Source of the DNA: Blastopirellula marina
GTDB taxonomy: Bacteria > Planctomycetota > Planctomycetia > Pirellulales > Pirellulaceae
Direction of reading: 5' to 3'
NCBI RefSeq assembly: GCF_002967765.1
Contig: NZ_PUHY01000005.1
Location: 124,001 to 188,000 of the forward strand
DNA: 64,000 bases
Made by a program: the position numbers and the translations under genes. The notes beneath the pieces are model-generated. The model ran no database searches and was not told the DNA's origin. It saw only the letters and a list, made by a program, of their open reading frames with translations. Below, one piece after another: positions 45,095 to 53,938 of the stretch (positions are counted from its first letter, which is position 1; each line of letters begins with the position of its first letter).

Positions 45095-45634
45095 ATGAGA
45101 ATTCGTTCGACCACCATTCTAGCCGTTCGCCATAACGGCGAAGTTGCGATTGGCGGCGATGGTCAAGTTACCATGAACACCAGTGTGATGAAATCGGACG
45201 CCTCAAAGATTCGCCCATTGATGGGTGGTAAAGTATGGTGCGGCTTCGCAGGCTCGACGGCCGATGCATTCGCCCTAATGGAACGTTTCGAGTCGATGCT
45301 GAAGGACTATCCCGGTAACGTTCCTAAGGCAGCGACCGAACTTGCCAAGCAGTGGCGGACCGATCGGGCTATGCGTCGCCTGGAAGCACTAATGGTTGTG
45401 GTCGATGCACAACAAACACTATTGCTTTCAGGAACGGGTGATGTGATTCAGCCGACCGATGGAATTCTTGGTATCGGATCGGGCGGCAACTATGCGACGG
45501 CGGCGGCCAAGGCCTTGGTCAAACACAGTCAGCTATCCGCGGAAGAGATCGTCGGCGAGAGCTTGAAGATTGCTGCTGCGATTGATATTTACACCAACGA
45601 CAACATCAAAATTCACCGCGTGGAGAATGACTAA
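45095..45634 (+). CDS. hslV: ATP-dependent protease subunit HslV
   Basis: A 179-residue peptidase of the HslVU protease. A five-residue leader (MRIRS) precedes the catalytic Thr6 (TTILAVRHNG), which must be exposed by processing. The rest follows the family: GDGQVTMNTSVMK, GFAGSTADAF, WRTDRAMRRLEALM, GIGSGGNYA. Its TAA overlaps the hslU ATG as TAATG, giving coupled synthesis. Confidence 0.95.
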   Translation: MRIRSTTILAVRHNGEVAIGGDGQVTMNTSVMKSDASKIRPLMGGKVWCGFAGSTADAFALMERFESMLKDYPGNVPKAATELAKQWRTDRAMRRLEALMVVVDAQQTLLLSGTGDVIQPTDGILGIGSGGNYATAAAKALVKHSQLSAEEIVGESLKIAAAIDIYTNDNIKIHRVEND

Positions 45635-46977
45635 TGCCGAAAGCTCATCAGGAACTGACGCCACGCGAAGTCGTAAGAATGCTTGATGCCGATATTGTTG
45701 GGCAAAACGATGCCAAACGAGCCGTTGCGATTGCGGTTCGGAATCGTTGGCGTCGAAAGCACTTGCCGGAAGAACTTCAGCACGAAGTTTCACCGAAGAA
45801 CATTTTGATGATCGGTCCGACCGGGGTCGGTAAGACCGAGATTGCCCGACGCCTAGCCAAATTAACGGGGGCTCCTTTCATCAAGATCGAGGCGACCAAG
45901 TTTACCGAAGTCGGCTACTATGGCCGTGACGTCGAGAGCATGATTCGTGAACTGGTCGACAATGCCATTGGAATCGTCCGTGAGACCGAGAAGGAAAAGG
46001 TCGAAGCGGAAGCGAAAACTCGTGCCGAGAAACGTCTGCTTGATCAACTGATCTCCCCCCGCCCTCCGCATACGGCTACCGAACCTGAAGAGCAGGAAAA
46101 GCACGAGCGCTCGCGTCAGCGAATGAAAGAGATGCTGGAAGCGGGACAGTTGGAAGACCGCAAGGTCGAACTAACCATCGAGCAAAAATCCTCGCCGGTA
46201 ATGCTGGGGGGGATGGGGCTCGAGCAAATGGACATGGACTTCCAAGGAATGCTTGAGAAGATCATGCCGAAGAACTCGACTCGTCGCGAAATGACGGTGG
46301 CCGATGCTCGCAAGGTAATGATCGAGCAAGAGACCGAATCGCTGCTCGACAAAGAACGCATCCACGACGCCGCGATTCAGTTGGCCGAGAACTTGGGGAT
46401 GATCTTCCTGGACGAGATCGACAAAATTGTGGCCAACGAAGGCAAAGGGGGCGCGGATGTTTCCCGGCAAGGGGTGCAACGCGACTTGCTGCCGATCGTA
46501 GAAGGGACAATGGTCCAAACGAAATATGGCTACGTGAACACAGATCATATCATGTTCATTGCAGCAGGGGCGTTTCACAAAGTGAGTCCCAGTGACTTGA
46601 TGCCGGAATTGCAAGGTCGTTTCCCGATTCGCGTCGAGCTAACCGATTTGACGAAGGAAGACTTCGTACGCATATTGACTGAGCCCAAGTCTTCTTTGAC
46701 GCGGCAGTACGTCGAATTAATGAAGACGGAGGAAGTGCTAGTCAACTTCACCGATGATGCCTTGGAAGAGATCGCCTCGTACGCGTATCAAGTCAATCAG
46801 ACGACTCAAAACATTGGGGCGCGGCGTCTGTACACGATCATGGAGCGGTTACTGGAAGAACTGAGCTTCGAGGCACCTGAGATGAAGTACGCCACGGTCG
46901 AAGTCAACGCAAGCTACGTCAAGCAGCGACTCGACGATGTCAGCAAGGATGAAGATCTCAGCCGGTTTATTCTGTAA
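45634..46977 (+). CDS. hslU: ATP-dependent protease ATPase subunit HslU
   Basis: A 447-residue AAA+ unfoldase. Walker A GPTGVGKT, Walker B IFLDEIDKI, and the I domain at about residues 110-240. The C-terminus DLSRFIL is the tail that docks into HslV. NRWRRKHLPEEL, HEVSPKNILMIG and KFTEVGYYGRDVES are near-identical to the E. coli protein. It ends about 75 bases before a GC hairpin. Confidence 0.96.
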   Translation: MPKAHQELTPREVVRMLDADIVGQNDAKRAVAIAVRNRWRRKHLPEELQHEVSPKNILMIGPTGVGKTEIARRLAKLTGAPFIKIEATKFTEVGYYGRDVESMIRELVDNAIGIVRETEKEKVEAEAKTRAEKRLLDQLISPRPPHTATEPEEQEKHERSRQRMKEMLEAGQLEDRKVELTIEQKSSPVMLGGMGLEQMDMDFQGMLEKIMPKNSTRREMTVADARKVMIEQETESLLDKERIHDAAIQLAENLGMIFLDEIDKIVANEGKGGADVSRQGVQRDLLPIVEGTMVQTKYGYVNTDHIMFIAAGAFHKVSPSDLMPELQGRFPIRVELTDLTKEDFVRILTEPKSSLTRQYVELMKTEEVLVNFTDDALEEIASYAYQVNQTTQNIGARRLYTIMERLLEELSFEAPEMKYATVEVNASYVKQRLDDVSKDEDLSRFIL

Positions 46978-47049
46978 TTGTGTTTGCAGTTTTCAGCGAT
47001 GAGACTGTTTGCAGTACGCTGAGTTGTTGCTTTCCGTCCTGATTAGCCG

Positions 47050-47069
47050 AAGCCCCGCTGGGGGCTTTG
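47050..47069 (+). terminator. Possible terminator of the hslVU operon
   Basis: AAGCCCC (47050-47056) pairs with GGGGCTT (47061-47067), followed by only TGAG. Position between convergent hslU and tsaE fits, but the U-run is poor. Confidence 0.45.
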
Positions 47070-47086
47070 AGCGGACGTCAGTGCCG

Positions 47087-47566
47087 TCAAGTTTTCTGGA
47101 TCGCGTCTTGGATTTGGGTGGGTACCGTTTCCAATTGCTTGCCAACCGAAGTGACGGTGAATTGGCGGCAGGTTTCCCCCAAGACTTCGATGTCGACGCG
47201 AAGGTGATCGCGTGGCAAACAATTGGCGACGCGATCAGCCCATTCCAATAGCGTGATTCCGTCAGAGTCGAAATACTCTTCCGGGCCAAGTTCTAAAAAC
47301 TCGTCATCATCTTTGATGCGATAAACGTCGAAGTGGTAGAGTGTTTTGCCGCCAAAATACCGCTGCATGATCACAAAGGTCGGGCTAATGACGTCTTCTG
47401 CCGGAATACCCAAGGCACTGGCCATCGCTTTCACCAAGCGTGTCTTGCCTGCACCTAGCGTTCCGTTCAACGATACGACCGTCCCTGGCGGAATGATACC
47501 TGCCAGGACTTCCCCCAGTTTTTGGGTCTCTTGTTCGCTGGTTGCTTCCCAGGTAATTGTGCTCAT
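47087..47566 (-). CDS. tsaE: tRNA t6A biosynthesis ATPase TsaE
   Basis: A 159-residue ATPase with P-loop NGTLGAGKTRLVKA and the family motifs VISPTFVIMQRY, LYHFDVYRI and ITLLEWADRV. TsaE supports the TsaBD complex in making the universal t6A37 modification of ANN-decoding tRNAs. The other tsa genes are not in the window. It follows thiL by 22 bases on the same strand. Confidence 0.94.
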   Translation of the reverse strand: MSTITWEATSEQETQKLGEVLAGIIPPGTVVSLNGTLGAGKTRLVKAMASALGIPAEDVISPTFVIMQRYFGGKTLYHFDVYRIKDDDEFLELGPEEYFDSDGITLLEWADRVANCLPRDHLRVDIEVLGETCRQFTVTSVGKQLETVPTQIQDAIQKT

Positions 47567-47588
47567 TGCTTGCTACAAGATCGATCTA

Positions 47589-48503
47589 TTAGTGAGAGAA
47601 ACCTTCCGGCAAAAGCGGCTGCCGTGTGCCATCGTCACCGAGCATAGTTAGCTCGCGCTCAGGGCGAATTGTGCCAATTCTCGTAATTGGTGTCGCGTTC
47701 GTCCACTGGGCCAGCAGTTGGTCGGCATCAGCTGCCGGAACAGTAAACAATAACTCAAAGTCTTCCCCATCGTTAAGACCGTGCCACCAGACCGGTTTCC
47801 CGGACTTCTGGCTTAATTGCTGCGCCGCCGCAGTCAGTGGGAGTTGGCGAACATCGATTTCGGCTCCCACACTACTCTGCTTGCATAGTCGAGGCAGGTC
47901 GATTGAAATGCCATCACTGATGTCCATGCCTGCGGTCAGACCGCAAGTTTGTGTCAGGGCGAGGGCCTCGTCAACGCGGGGTATGAAGTCAAGGTGATGC
48001 CCCAGGATGCTTCCTCCTAGGCTGCCGGTCACAAATATCGCGTCCCCTGGCTGGGCTCCTTGCCGCAGCAACGGTTTAGCGAAGGGACATCGGCCTAGGA
48101 CGGTAATACTGACCGCCACTTTGCCGGGCCAGCTATTGGTATCACCCCCAATGATCGGGCAATTGAACTGCTCGCCGAGTTTGGCTGCGCCTTGGTAGAT
48201 GCCCTGAGCGAGCTCGAGCGAAGCCTCACCACCTGGCAGAAGCAGTGTTAGTAGCGCGCCGACAGGTTGGCAGGCCATCGCCGCGATGTCGCTCAGATTG
48301 ATCGCCAGGGCCTTACGGCCGATCTGCTGTGGCGTGACCTCAGCGAGATGAAAATCTGTCTCGTCGGAAATAAGATCAGTGCAGACAACCAGCTTGGAAT
48401 CGGCTGGCCAAGCAAGCACGGCTGCATCGTCACCGATCCCCAGGCCATCGGTCGGCAAAGTCTGTTTCTGATTGGCAAGAAATTGAAGGAACGCTTGCTC
48501 CAT
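47589..48503 (-). CDS. thiL: Thiamine-monophosphate kinase
   Basis: A 304-residue enzyme of the PurM/ThiL fold that phosphorylates thiamine monophosphate to the active diphosphate. Motifs: GIGDDAAVL, CTDLISDETDF, NLSDIAAMA, IIGGDTN, GAQPGDAIFVTGSLGGS and GMDISDGISIDLPRL. ATG 48503 starts at MEQAFLQFLANQ; an ATG at 48557 would add 18 residues not in the family. It is upstream of tsaE. Confidence 0.93.
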   Translation of the reverse strand: MEQAFLQFLANQKQTLPTDGLGIGDDAAVLAWPADSKLVVCTDLISDETDFHLAEVTPQQIGRKALAINLSDIAAMACQPVGALLTLLLPGGEASLELAQGIYQGAAKLGEQFNCPIIGGDTNSWPGKVAVSITVLGRCPFAKPLLRQGAQPGDAIFVTGSLGGSILGHHLDFIPRVDEALALTQTCGLTAGMDISDGISIDLPRLCKQSSVGAEIDVRQLPLTAAAQQLSQKSGKPVWWHGLNDGEDFELLFTVPAADADQLLAQWTNATPITRIGTIRPERELTMLGDDGTRQPLLPEGFSH

Positions 48504-48634
48504 GGAATCGTATCTCGAAATTGCGAGGCCAGATGTGAGGGCAAAGGAGATTGACATGGGAAGCCAATTTGGGCTTACCTCAACCTTAGCAAGCCAAAGC
48601 GGAACTGCCTATCGACGCGCCGTTTCGAAATACG

Positions 48635-48660
48635 AAAAGCCGCCCTTAGGAAAGGCGGCT
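48635..48660 (-). terminator. Intrinsic terminator of the DegP-like protease gene
   Basis: AGCCGCC (48638-48644) pairs with GGCGGCT (48654-48660). AAAA at 48635-48638 gives UUUU on the minus strand, about 38 bases after the protease stop. Confidence 0.78.
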
Positions 48661-48697
48661 CTTCGCAGAGAAATTTGCTGCTAACAGCAAAGAAGGT

Positions 48698-50065
48698 TTA
48701 TCGTTGTGTAATCTGTTGGGTCGCGGCTAAGCTGATGTCGCCGTAAAGCGTGTCGCGTTCTCGCAAGATGTAGAAGCGAATTGCACCACGCTGGGTGACC
48801 GACTTGTTCTTGAGGATATAGTCAAGATTCTCATACGAGATCGTTTCCCAGTCGTGCATCCCGACCAGGATGTCGCCGATCTGGATGCCTTCGGTTTCGG
48901 CCGGGCTGCCAGCACGAACGGCGACCACTTGCAGGCCACCACGGTAGCGGCTGGCCAGTTGAGCGAATTCTTGTTCTGGCATCGACTTGACACGCACGCC
49001 CATCGTTCGCCAGGCCAGGTCTGAAACGTTGGTCGCTCCGCTAAGGCTCTTAGTGACTAGAGCAAGCTGTTTGCCGAGTTCGTCTGTGCGATCGACTTCC
49101 AGCGAAATCTCTTCCCCGAGCGATCGATTTAGCAGAGCCAATTCAACGTCGAGTTGACGTTCGATCTTCTGAGTGCCGATTGAGGTGAGAGTATCGCCAA
49201 TTCGTAGGCCGGCGGCGTCTGCGGGGCTGTCTTTCTCGATGCCAGTGATCTTAAAGATCGGCGTCTCACCTTCGTAGACGGTTTTGCCGCGAATGCCGTG
49301 AAACTGATCGCTCATTCGCTCCGTTGACATCATGCGAGCCGAGATCTCCATCACCGTATCAACCGGAATGGCGAAGCCGATGCCCTGAGCACCAACGCGA
49401 ACCGCCACATTGATACCAATCATCTGACCATCGATGTTCAGCAATGGGCCCCCAGAATTGCCTGGGTTGATGCTGGCATCGGTTTGGATCAGATCATCAT
49501 ACTTCTGGTTTTCGGTCACCTGAACGCTGCGATGCAAGGCACTGATGATGCCGCGAGTTACTGAGTTCTCATAGCCATAGGCATTTCCAACAGCGATTAC
49601 TGTTTCGCCTGGCATAAGGTCGGTCGAGCGACCAATGTTGATGCATGGCAGATCTTTGCTGGCATCGACTTTGATGACGGCCAAGTCAGTCGTCAGGTCG
49701 TGGGCGATCAGGCGAGCGATCATCGTCTCGCCGTTGGAGAATGTTACCTGGATACGGCGAACGCCGTCGACCACATGATGGTTTGTGACAATGAAGCCGC
49801 GATGGTCGATGACCACGCCGGTTCCCATGCCATTAACTTGACGGGGCGTATCGCCTCCAACAGCACTAACGGTGGAGACCGTCTTGTGACCGTGGATGTT
49901 GACGATGGAGTCCTTCACCGACTGAACCGCTTTGACAATTGGTGTCATACGGAGTTCGGATGCCGTAGCCGTACTGCCAGGGATGGCAGTACAGAAGCAC
50001 ATCGTCATCACAAGCCAAAGCCAGCAAAGACGAAGGGCGAGGATACTCAAGGAGGGTGAACGCAT
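48698..50065 (-). CDS. Exported DegP/HtrA-like serine protease with two PDZ domains
   Basis: A 455-residue protein with a signal peptide (LALRLCWLWLVMTMCFC...). The trypsin-like domain has His in FIVTNHHVVDG, Asp in DLTTDLAVIKV and Ser in NPGNSGGPLL. Two PDZ domains follow (about residues 240-330 and 355-440; PADAAGLRIGDTL and PAETEGIQIGDILVG). HtrA proteins degrade or refold misfolded envelope proteins. ATG 50065 follows GAGAG. Confidence 0.9.
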   Translation of the reverse strand: MRSPSLSILALRLCWLWLVMTMCFCTAIPGSTATASELRMTPIVKAVQSVKDSIVNIHGHKTVSTVSAVGGDTPRQVNGMGTGVVIDHRGFIVTNHHVVDGVRRIQVTFSNGETMIARLIAHDLTTDLAVIKVDASKDLPCINIGRSTDLMPGETVIAVGNAYGYENSVTRGIISALHRSVQVTENQKYDDLIQTDASINPGNSGGPLLNIDGQMIGINVAVRVGAQGIGFAIPVDTVMEISARMMSTERMSDQFHGIRGKTVYEGETPIFKITGIEKDSPADAAGLRIGDTLTSIGTQKIERQLDVELALLNRSLGEEISLEVDRTDELGKQLALVTKSLSGATNVSDLAWRTMGVRVKSMPEQEFAQLASRYRGGLQVVAVRAGSPAETEGIQIGDILVGMHDWETISYENLDYILKNKSVTQRGAIRFYILRERDTLYGDISLAATQQITQR

Positions 50066-50379
50066 AGATCTCTCGTCTTTCGGCAACCCGGAGCGTCGTC
50101 GATACTTTATTCGATAGCACCGCGGCTCCAATCAAAGTATGCGATTGGCAGAGAGATGGATCAGCGGGCCGAAAGGTGTCATCGGAACTCTTGGCATGGT
50201 CGCTTCATCCCTCCCGGGTTGGGCCGCAGAGTCAACCTAAATTGACATGAAGTAGCTGCTTCATGCGCTAACTATGCGGGTTATGGAAAGATGGCGATGA
50301 CAGCATCGCTGGTTGAATCAACGCCTACTTAACTGTTCGTTCGAAGCAGGCGGACAGAGCGAGGTAAGTTCCCAAGATC
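50066..50379. other. Intergenic region with a near-palindrome, no gene
   Basis: The 314 bases lie between two minus-strand genes. A 20-bp near-palindrome (CATGAAGTAG followed by CTGCTTCATG, 50246-50265, one mismatch) lies about 180 bases upstream of the protease start. It could be an operator or a weak hairpin. No RNA or ORF recognised. Confidence 0.35.
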
Positions 50380-51087
50380 CTAGGGACCAATTTCGATCGA
50401 GAAGTGGTAGTCCGCCGTCGGCGAGACTATAGGCTCGGCAGTGACATTGATTCGCATCGGCGAATTCGTGGAAAGAGGACGTGCGATGCGAATGTCATCA
50501 GGCAGTGGAGCTGGAGCCCCAGCCTCTTTATCAGAAACGCCTGGTTGGATGTCGGCCGGCGGAGGAACCGGCATGGGCTGACCGCTCCGGCTTGGCAACA
50601 TTCCTGGTGCATCCTCGTCGTAAACTACCGGCTGAGCAAACACCGGACGTGTAGGCACTGGATGGAACTTAGGGCGCGGAGGAATCTTTGGCGCAACAAC
50701 CGGTTCACGACGAGGCCAATGAAACAGGCCATGGAGCCTCCCGCGCAAGTTCGCCAACATCGAGGCATGAGGCACACAAATTTCGGCGTTGCTGACCATT
50801 AGATCCGCAGAAGGTGCGTCACACACTTCCTCCTGTGTCGGTTCCGGCAGTGGAGCCATTGAGGTGACTTCGGGTTCCAACGTTGCGAGCGGCTCGACTT
50901 CTTCGGTCGGTGGTGGTTCCAGGTCGGGTAGCTGCTCGGCCAGTATTGGAACTTTCTGCGGTTGAGCCGCAGGCGTGGGCTGAGAGGCCATGTGACGATG
51001 CGCATCGTCGTATCGCACCGAGACACATCCTGCTTGAAGCAGAAGTGCTACGGCGAGAACACGGACGATTTTGCAGTCCAAACGCAT
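50380..51087 (-). CDS. Proline-rich lipoprotein of unknown function
   Basis: Encodes about 235 residues. The leader IVRVLAVALLLQAGC ends in a lipobox, so the protein is lipid-anchored. The rest is rich in Pro, Glu and Ala, probably extended (PPRPKFHPVPTRPVFAQPV), and ends IVSPTADYHFSIEIGP. No domain recognised. The ATG at 51087 is chosen for the signal sequence; an ATG at 51156 is not supported. Confidence 0.65.
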   Translation of the reverse strand: MRLDCKIVRVLAVALLLQAGCVSVRYDDAHRHMASQPTPAAQPQKVPILAEQLPDLEPPPTEEVEPLATLEPEVTSMAPLPEPTQEEVCDAPSADLMVSNAEICVPHASMLANLRGRLHGLFHWPRREPVVAPKIPPRPKFHPVPTRPVFAQPVVYDEDAPGMLPSRSGQPMPVPPPADIQPGVSDKEAGAPAPLPDDIRIARPLSTNSPMRINVTAEPIVSPTADYHFSIEIGP

Positions 51088-51233
51088 CGCGGAGGCCACC
51101 CCCTGGCATACGTCGATGATTATGGTGCCACCCAACATTAGGAAGCACATTCTCATCTATCGGAGTTTGCCAGCGGAATCTTTTGCGTAACCGGCAAAGT
51201 CTGCCAGTTCGTCAAGTGATAGCAAGCGAACGG

Positions 51234-52007
51234 TTACAGACGACGAAGATGAAACCCACCATCGACATTGAAGCGTTCCCCCGTGCTGAACGGAAAGTAG
51301 TCAGCGCAGATGGCCGAGACTGCCTTGGCGACGTCCTCCGGTTGACCCCAACGATGAATTGGCGTGAGGCCAGCTTCGATTTGCTTGTCGTACTTCTCTT
51401 TCACCGGACCGGTCATGTCAGTAGCGATCACGCCCGGGCAGACCTCGAAGACCTGGATGTTTTCTTTTCCGAGACGGTCGGCGAACAACTGGGTCATCAT
51501 CGCCAGGCCTGCCTTCGCCACGCAGTAATCGCCGCGATTGGGCGAGCTGGCGTAAGAAGACAGGGACGAAAGATTGATGATCTTTCCAGCCGGGATCGTG
51601 CCTGCTTCGATCTGGGCTAGCATCGCGTTCGCCGCCGCTTGCGACAGAAAGAATGGTCCCTTCAAGTTAGTATCGAGAACCAGGTCCCAGTTCTCAGGCG
51701 TCGCTTCCAGGATGTCGAGTCGGCCAGGTGAAGTGATCCCAGCATTGTTAACCAGCAAGTCCAAGCGATTCCACCTGCCGAGTGTGGCGTCCATCAACGC
51801 GGCACGTCCTTCAGGTGAACCGACGTTCCCTTGGACTGCGATTGCTTCGCCCCCTGCCCTTTCGATTTGCGAAACGACCTCGTTGGCAGCATCAGGGCTG
51901 GAGTTGTAATTGACCGTCACACAGAATCCGTCTGCTGCTAGCGTCTCGGCGATCGCTCGGCCAATACCTCGGGAACTGCCAGTGACAATGGCGACACGTT
52001 TCGACAT
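51234..52007 (-). CDS. Short-chain dehydrogenase, 3-oxoacyl-ACP reductase-like
   Basis: A 257-residue SDR with NAD(P) motif TGSSRGIG, NNAG in LDLLVNNAGIT and the catalytic Ser-Tyr-Lys in NLSSLSSYASSPNRGDY followed by CVAKAG. FabG-like proteins of this kind are often annotated 3-ketoacyl-ACP reductase, but many act on other substrates. GAGAG lies before ATG 52007. Confidence 0.87.
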   Translation of the reverse strand: MSKRVAIVTGSSRGIGRAIAETLAADGFCVTVNYNSSPDAANEVVSQIERAGGEAIAVQGNVGSPEGRAALMDATLGRWNRLDLLVNNAGITSPGRLDILEATPENWDLVLDTNLKGPFFLSQAAANAMLAQIEAGTIPAGKIINLSSLSSYASSPNRGDYCVAKAGLAMMTQLFADRLGKENIQVFEVCPGVIATDMTGPVKEKYDKQIEAGLTPIHRWGQPEDVAKAVSAICADYFPFSTGERFNVDGGFHLRRL

Positions 52008-52110
52008 GGAAAGCGACTCTCGGTGAAGTGTTCAGCGAATGAAAGAGAGTCTTCAAGCTAGGCAGCACCCAGGATGCTGTCAACGAGTCGGAAGTGCGAT
52101 AGAGGCAAGC

Positions 52111-52154
52111 AAAAAAACGGGGCGAGCGATTCCGTGATGGAATCGCTCGCCCCG
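52111..52154 (-). terminator. Very strong orphan terminator on the minus strand
   Basis: CGGGGCGAGCGATTCC (52118-52133) pairs perfectly with 52139-52154 around a 5-base loop. Seven A residues at 52111-52117 give a U-run on the minus strand. No minus-strand gene ends nearby, so it ends an unannotated transcript from the right. Confidence 0.88.
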
Positions 52155-52310
52155 TCGGTGGAGGCGACCTCTGGAGCAAATGACCCAAGCTCCAGAGGCC
52201 TGACCGGAAGACCTCTGTGAAGCACTTGTCAAGATGGCCGACCCAGTAGCCATATGTTCTTGACAAGCATGAGCTTCAACCCAGGAGGGGGGGCAGGCAG
52301 TTCCCGCAAA
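52155..52310 (-). ncRNA. Candidate structured non-coding RNA
   Basis: The region just ahead of the orphan terminator is rich in perfect stems: CCTCTGGAGC/GCTCCAGAGG (52168-52177, 52189-52198), an alternative pairing of CAGAGG (52193-52198) with CCTCTG (52212-52217), and a long hairpin 52219-52277 (GAAGC/GCTTC, CTTGTCAAG/CTTGACAAG, ATGGC/GCCAT). No ORF is convincing on this strand. A minus-strand RNA of roughly 170-220 bases ending at the terminator is inferred; boundaries and family are not known. It did not match tmRNA, RNase P or SRP RNA by eye; 6S RNA could not be excluded. Confidence 0.5.
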
Positions 52311-52334
52311 CTACCAAACTACAAAGGACTTCCG

Positions 52335-52577
52335 ATGTCCGTTTCCTGTGATGTGCCGCTCGTGGTTTTCACCAACGACGGGGGAGTAAATACGAAAATG
52401 ATGGAGCTGTGTCACGACCGATTTGGAAAAATTTTTGGGCGCAAACTATTGGCAAATTGGTCCGATGCGCCCCAGTTTGCGAATCGCCAGGCGTTAACCG
52501 CGAAGCAATTACTCGAATCAATTGTCGCGAACCCCTATAAAGGTGGTCATGATCATCGCCGTTCAGTTATTGAGTGA
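52335..52577 (+). CDS. Small hypothetical protein, 80 residues
   Basis: Starts MSVSCDVPLVVFTNDGG with AAAGGAC 6 bases before the ATG, one of the better binding sites in the window. It has no signal or membrane segment and ends KGGHDHRRSVIE. Unknown family. The next gene's GTG is 9 bases after its stop, so they are likely cotranscribed. Confidence 0.6.
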   Translation: MSVSCDVPLVVFTNDGGVNTKMMELCHDRFGKIFGRKLLANWSDAPQFANRQALTAKQLLESIVANPYKGGHDHRRSVIE

Positions 52578-52586
52578 GGTCTTCTC

Positions 52587-53918
52587 GTGCGTGCGTTTCT
52601 GCCAATCTTTTTGACTTGGGGTTGTTTAATCGTCTTGATTGCCCAAGCCTCATGGGCTGATGAAGTTGATTCCGAGATCGAAGCGAAGATTAAGAAACTC
52701 GGAACGGTTTTCGCCCCAGCCAACACGCCCAGCATTGCCGGCAAGAAATGGGTGGCGATTGAAACAGGACCGATCAATTACATGCAGACGATCGAAGGTT
52801 GGCTGATTGAGGAGAATCCTGATCGGGTTTTGCTTCTCGACTTTTATGGCAATCAACATCCCATGCGTAAGCCGGCCGCCGATGAAAAACGCCAAGTCTT
52901 GCCAACGACGCTCGAAGGTGGGATTCGTGGTGAAGATTTGGAAGACGCCGACAATACCATCGTGTGGGACATTAAGGAGAAGGACTTCGACACCAAGAGT
53001 CAGAAGTTTCTCGATGATGGTCCGCCAAGAATGGAAGAAGAGGATGGAGGTGACAAGGATAACATCTTTCGCGGTATCAATTGGTTCAATCGGCGGAAGT
53101 CTAACGGCATAAATCAGGTTATGTCCGCAGCCCGCTTCGCCTATGCAGCCTATGTACGAGGACGTAAGGAGCACGCGATCGAACTTTTTCGATACGCCGA
53201 AGAGCGTCACCGCGAATTTATGTCGAGCTTTGTGGCGGAACCGCGAGAGTTGAGCGATGTGCTTCGATTTGCTACTCATCAAATCGCAGAATCAACTAGG
53301 AATAGAGCGGTTTACGATGCGCACCACGGCGAGGCACGAGGGAAGCTTTTGCAGGCCTGGCAGGAAGTCGCCGCAATGCCACGCAACAAGTACAGCGAAG
53401 AAGCGCAGCAGATGGTCGAAGGGTATCAGCAACTCATTGACGAGGACACCAAATGGGAAGAGCCCACCAAGGAAGAACTCGCGAAGTTCAGCGTACCGCA
53501 GCAAATCGATTATTGGTTCTATCATTTACGCGATCACAACTACGGTCAGATCGGTAGCCCTGGCGAGTGTGATGTTTTTGTCAACAATGTAGTTCGGGGC
53601 GAGGAAAAACCAAATCCCGCCGAAGAACTTGCCAAGCTGGGGACTGCTGTGATTCCGGCGTTGATTGAGCATATGGACGATCTTCGTCCCACACGTTGCC
53701 AAGGGCACTGGCGTTGGAACTCGTCTGAAGCTCGTTTCATTTTGCGTTACGGAGATTGCTGTCAGCAGATCTTCGAACACGTATCCGGCGAGAAAATTTA
53801 TCGCCGCAAGACAACCACCAGCTACCCCACCTACGATGGCAGCGCGGCCGATTGCAAAGCAAAAGCCCAAGCCTGGTGGGACGCGTATCAGAAGAAGGAA
53901 GTTGAGACAAACAAGTGA
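52587..53918 (+). CDS. Secreted hypothetical protein, 443 residues
   Basis: Read from GTG 52587, preceded by GAGTGAGG. The signal peptide FLTWGCLIVLIAQASWA-DE is clear. A helical central part (VMSAARFAYAAYVRGRKEHAIELFRYAEER) resembles TPR; the later AEELAKLGTAVIPALIEHMDD resembles a HEAT-type repeat. No catalytic motif. The genes that follow are also of unknown function. Confidence 0.7.
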   Translation: MRAFLPIFLTWGCLIVLIAQASWADEVDSEIEAKIKKLGTVFAPANTPSIAGKKWVAIETGPINYMQTIEGWLIEENPDRVLLLDFYGNQHPMRKPAADEKRQVLPTTLEGGIRGEDLEDADNTIVWDIKEKDFDTKSQKFLDDGPPRMEEEDGGDKDNIFRGINWFNRRKSNGINQVMSAARFAYAAYVRGRKEHAIELFRYAEERHREFMSSFVAEPRELSDVLRFATHQIAESTRNRAVYDAHHGEARGKLLQAWQEVAAMPRNKYSEEAQQMVEGYQQLIDEDTKWEEPTKEELAKFSVPQQIDYWFYHLRDHNYGQIGSPGECDVFVNNVVRGEEKPNPAEELAKLGTAVIPALIEHMDDLRPTRCQGHWRWNSSEARFILRYGDCCQQIFEHVSGEKIYRRKTTTSYPTYDGSAADCKAKAQAWWDAYQKKEVETNK

Positions 53919-53938
53919 AATCTGGAATAGATTAGATA

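Noticed and set aside
52335-52577. The structured region upstream as a plus-strand riboswitch for the small gene
   Set aside because: The A-run and U-run orientation of the strongest hairpin fits termination on the minus strand only; no riboswitch consensus was seen.
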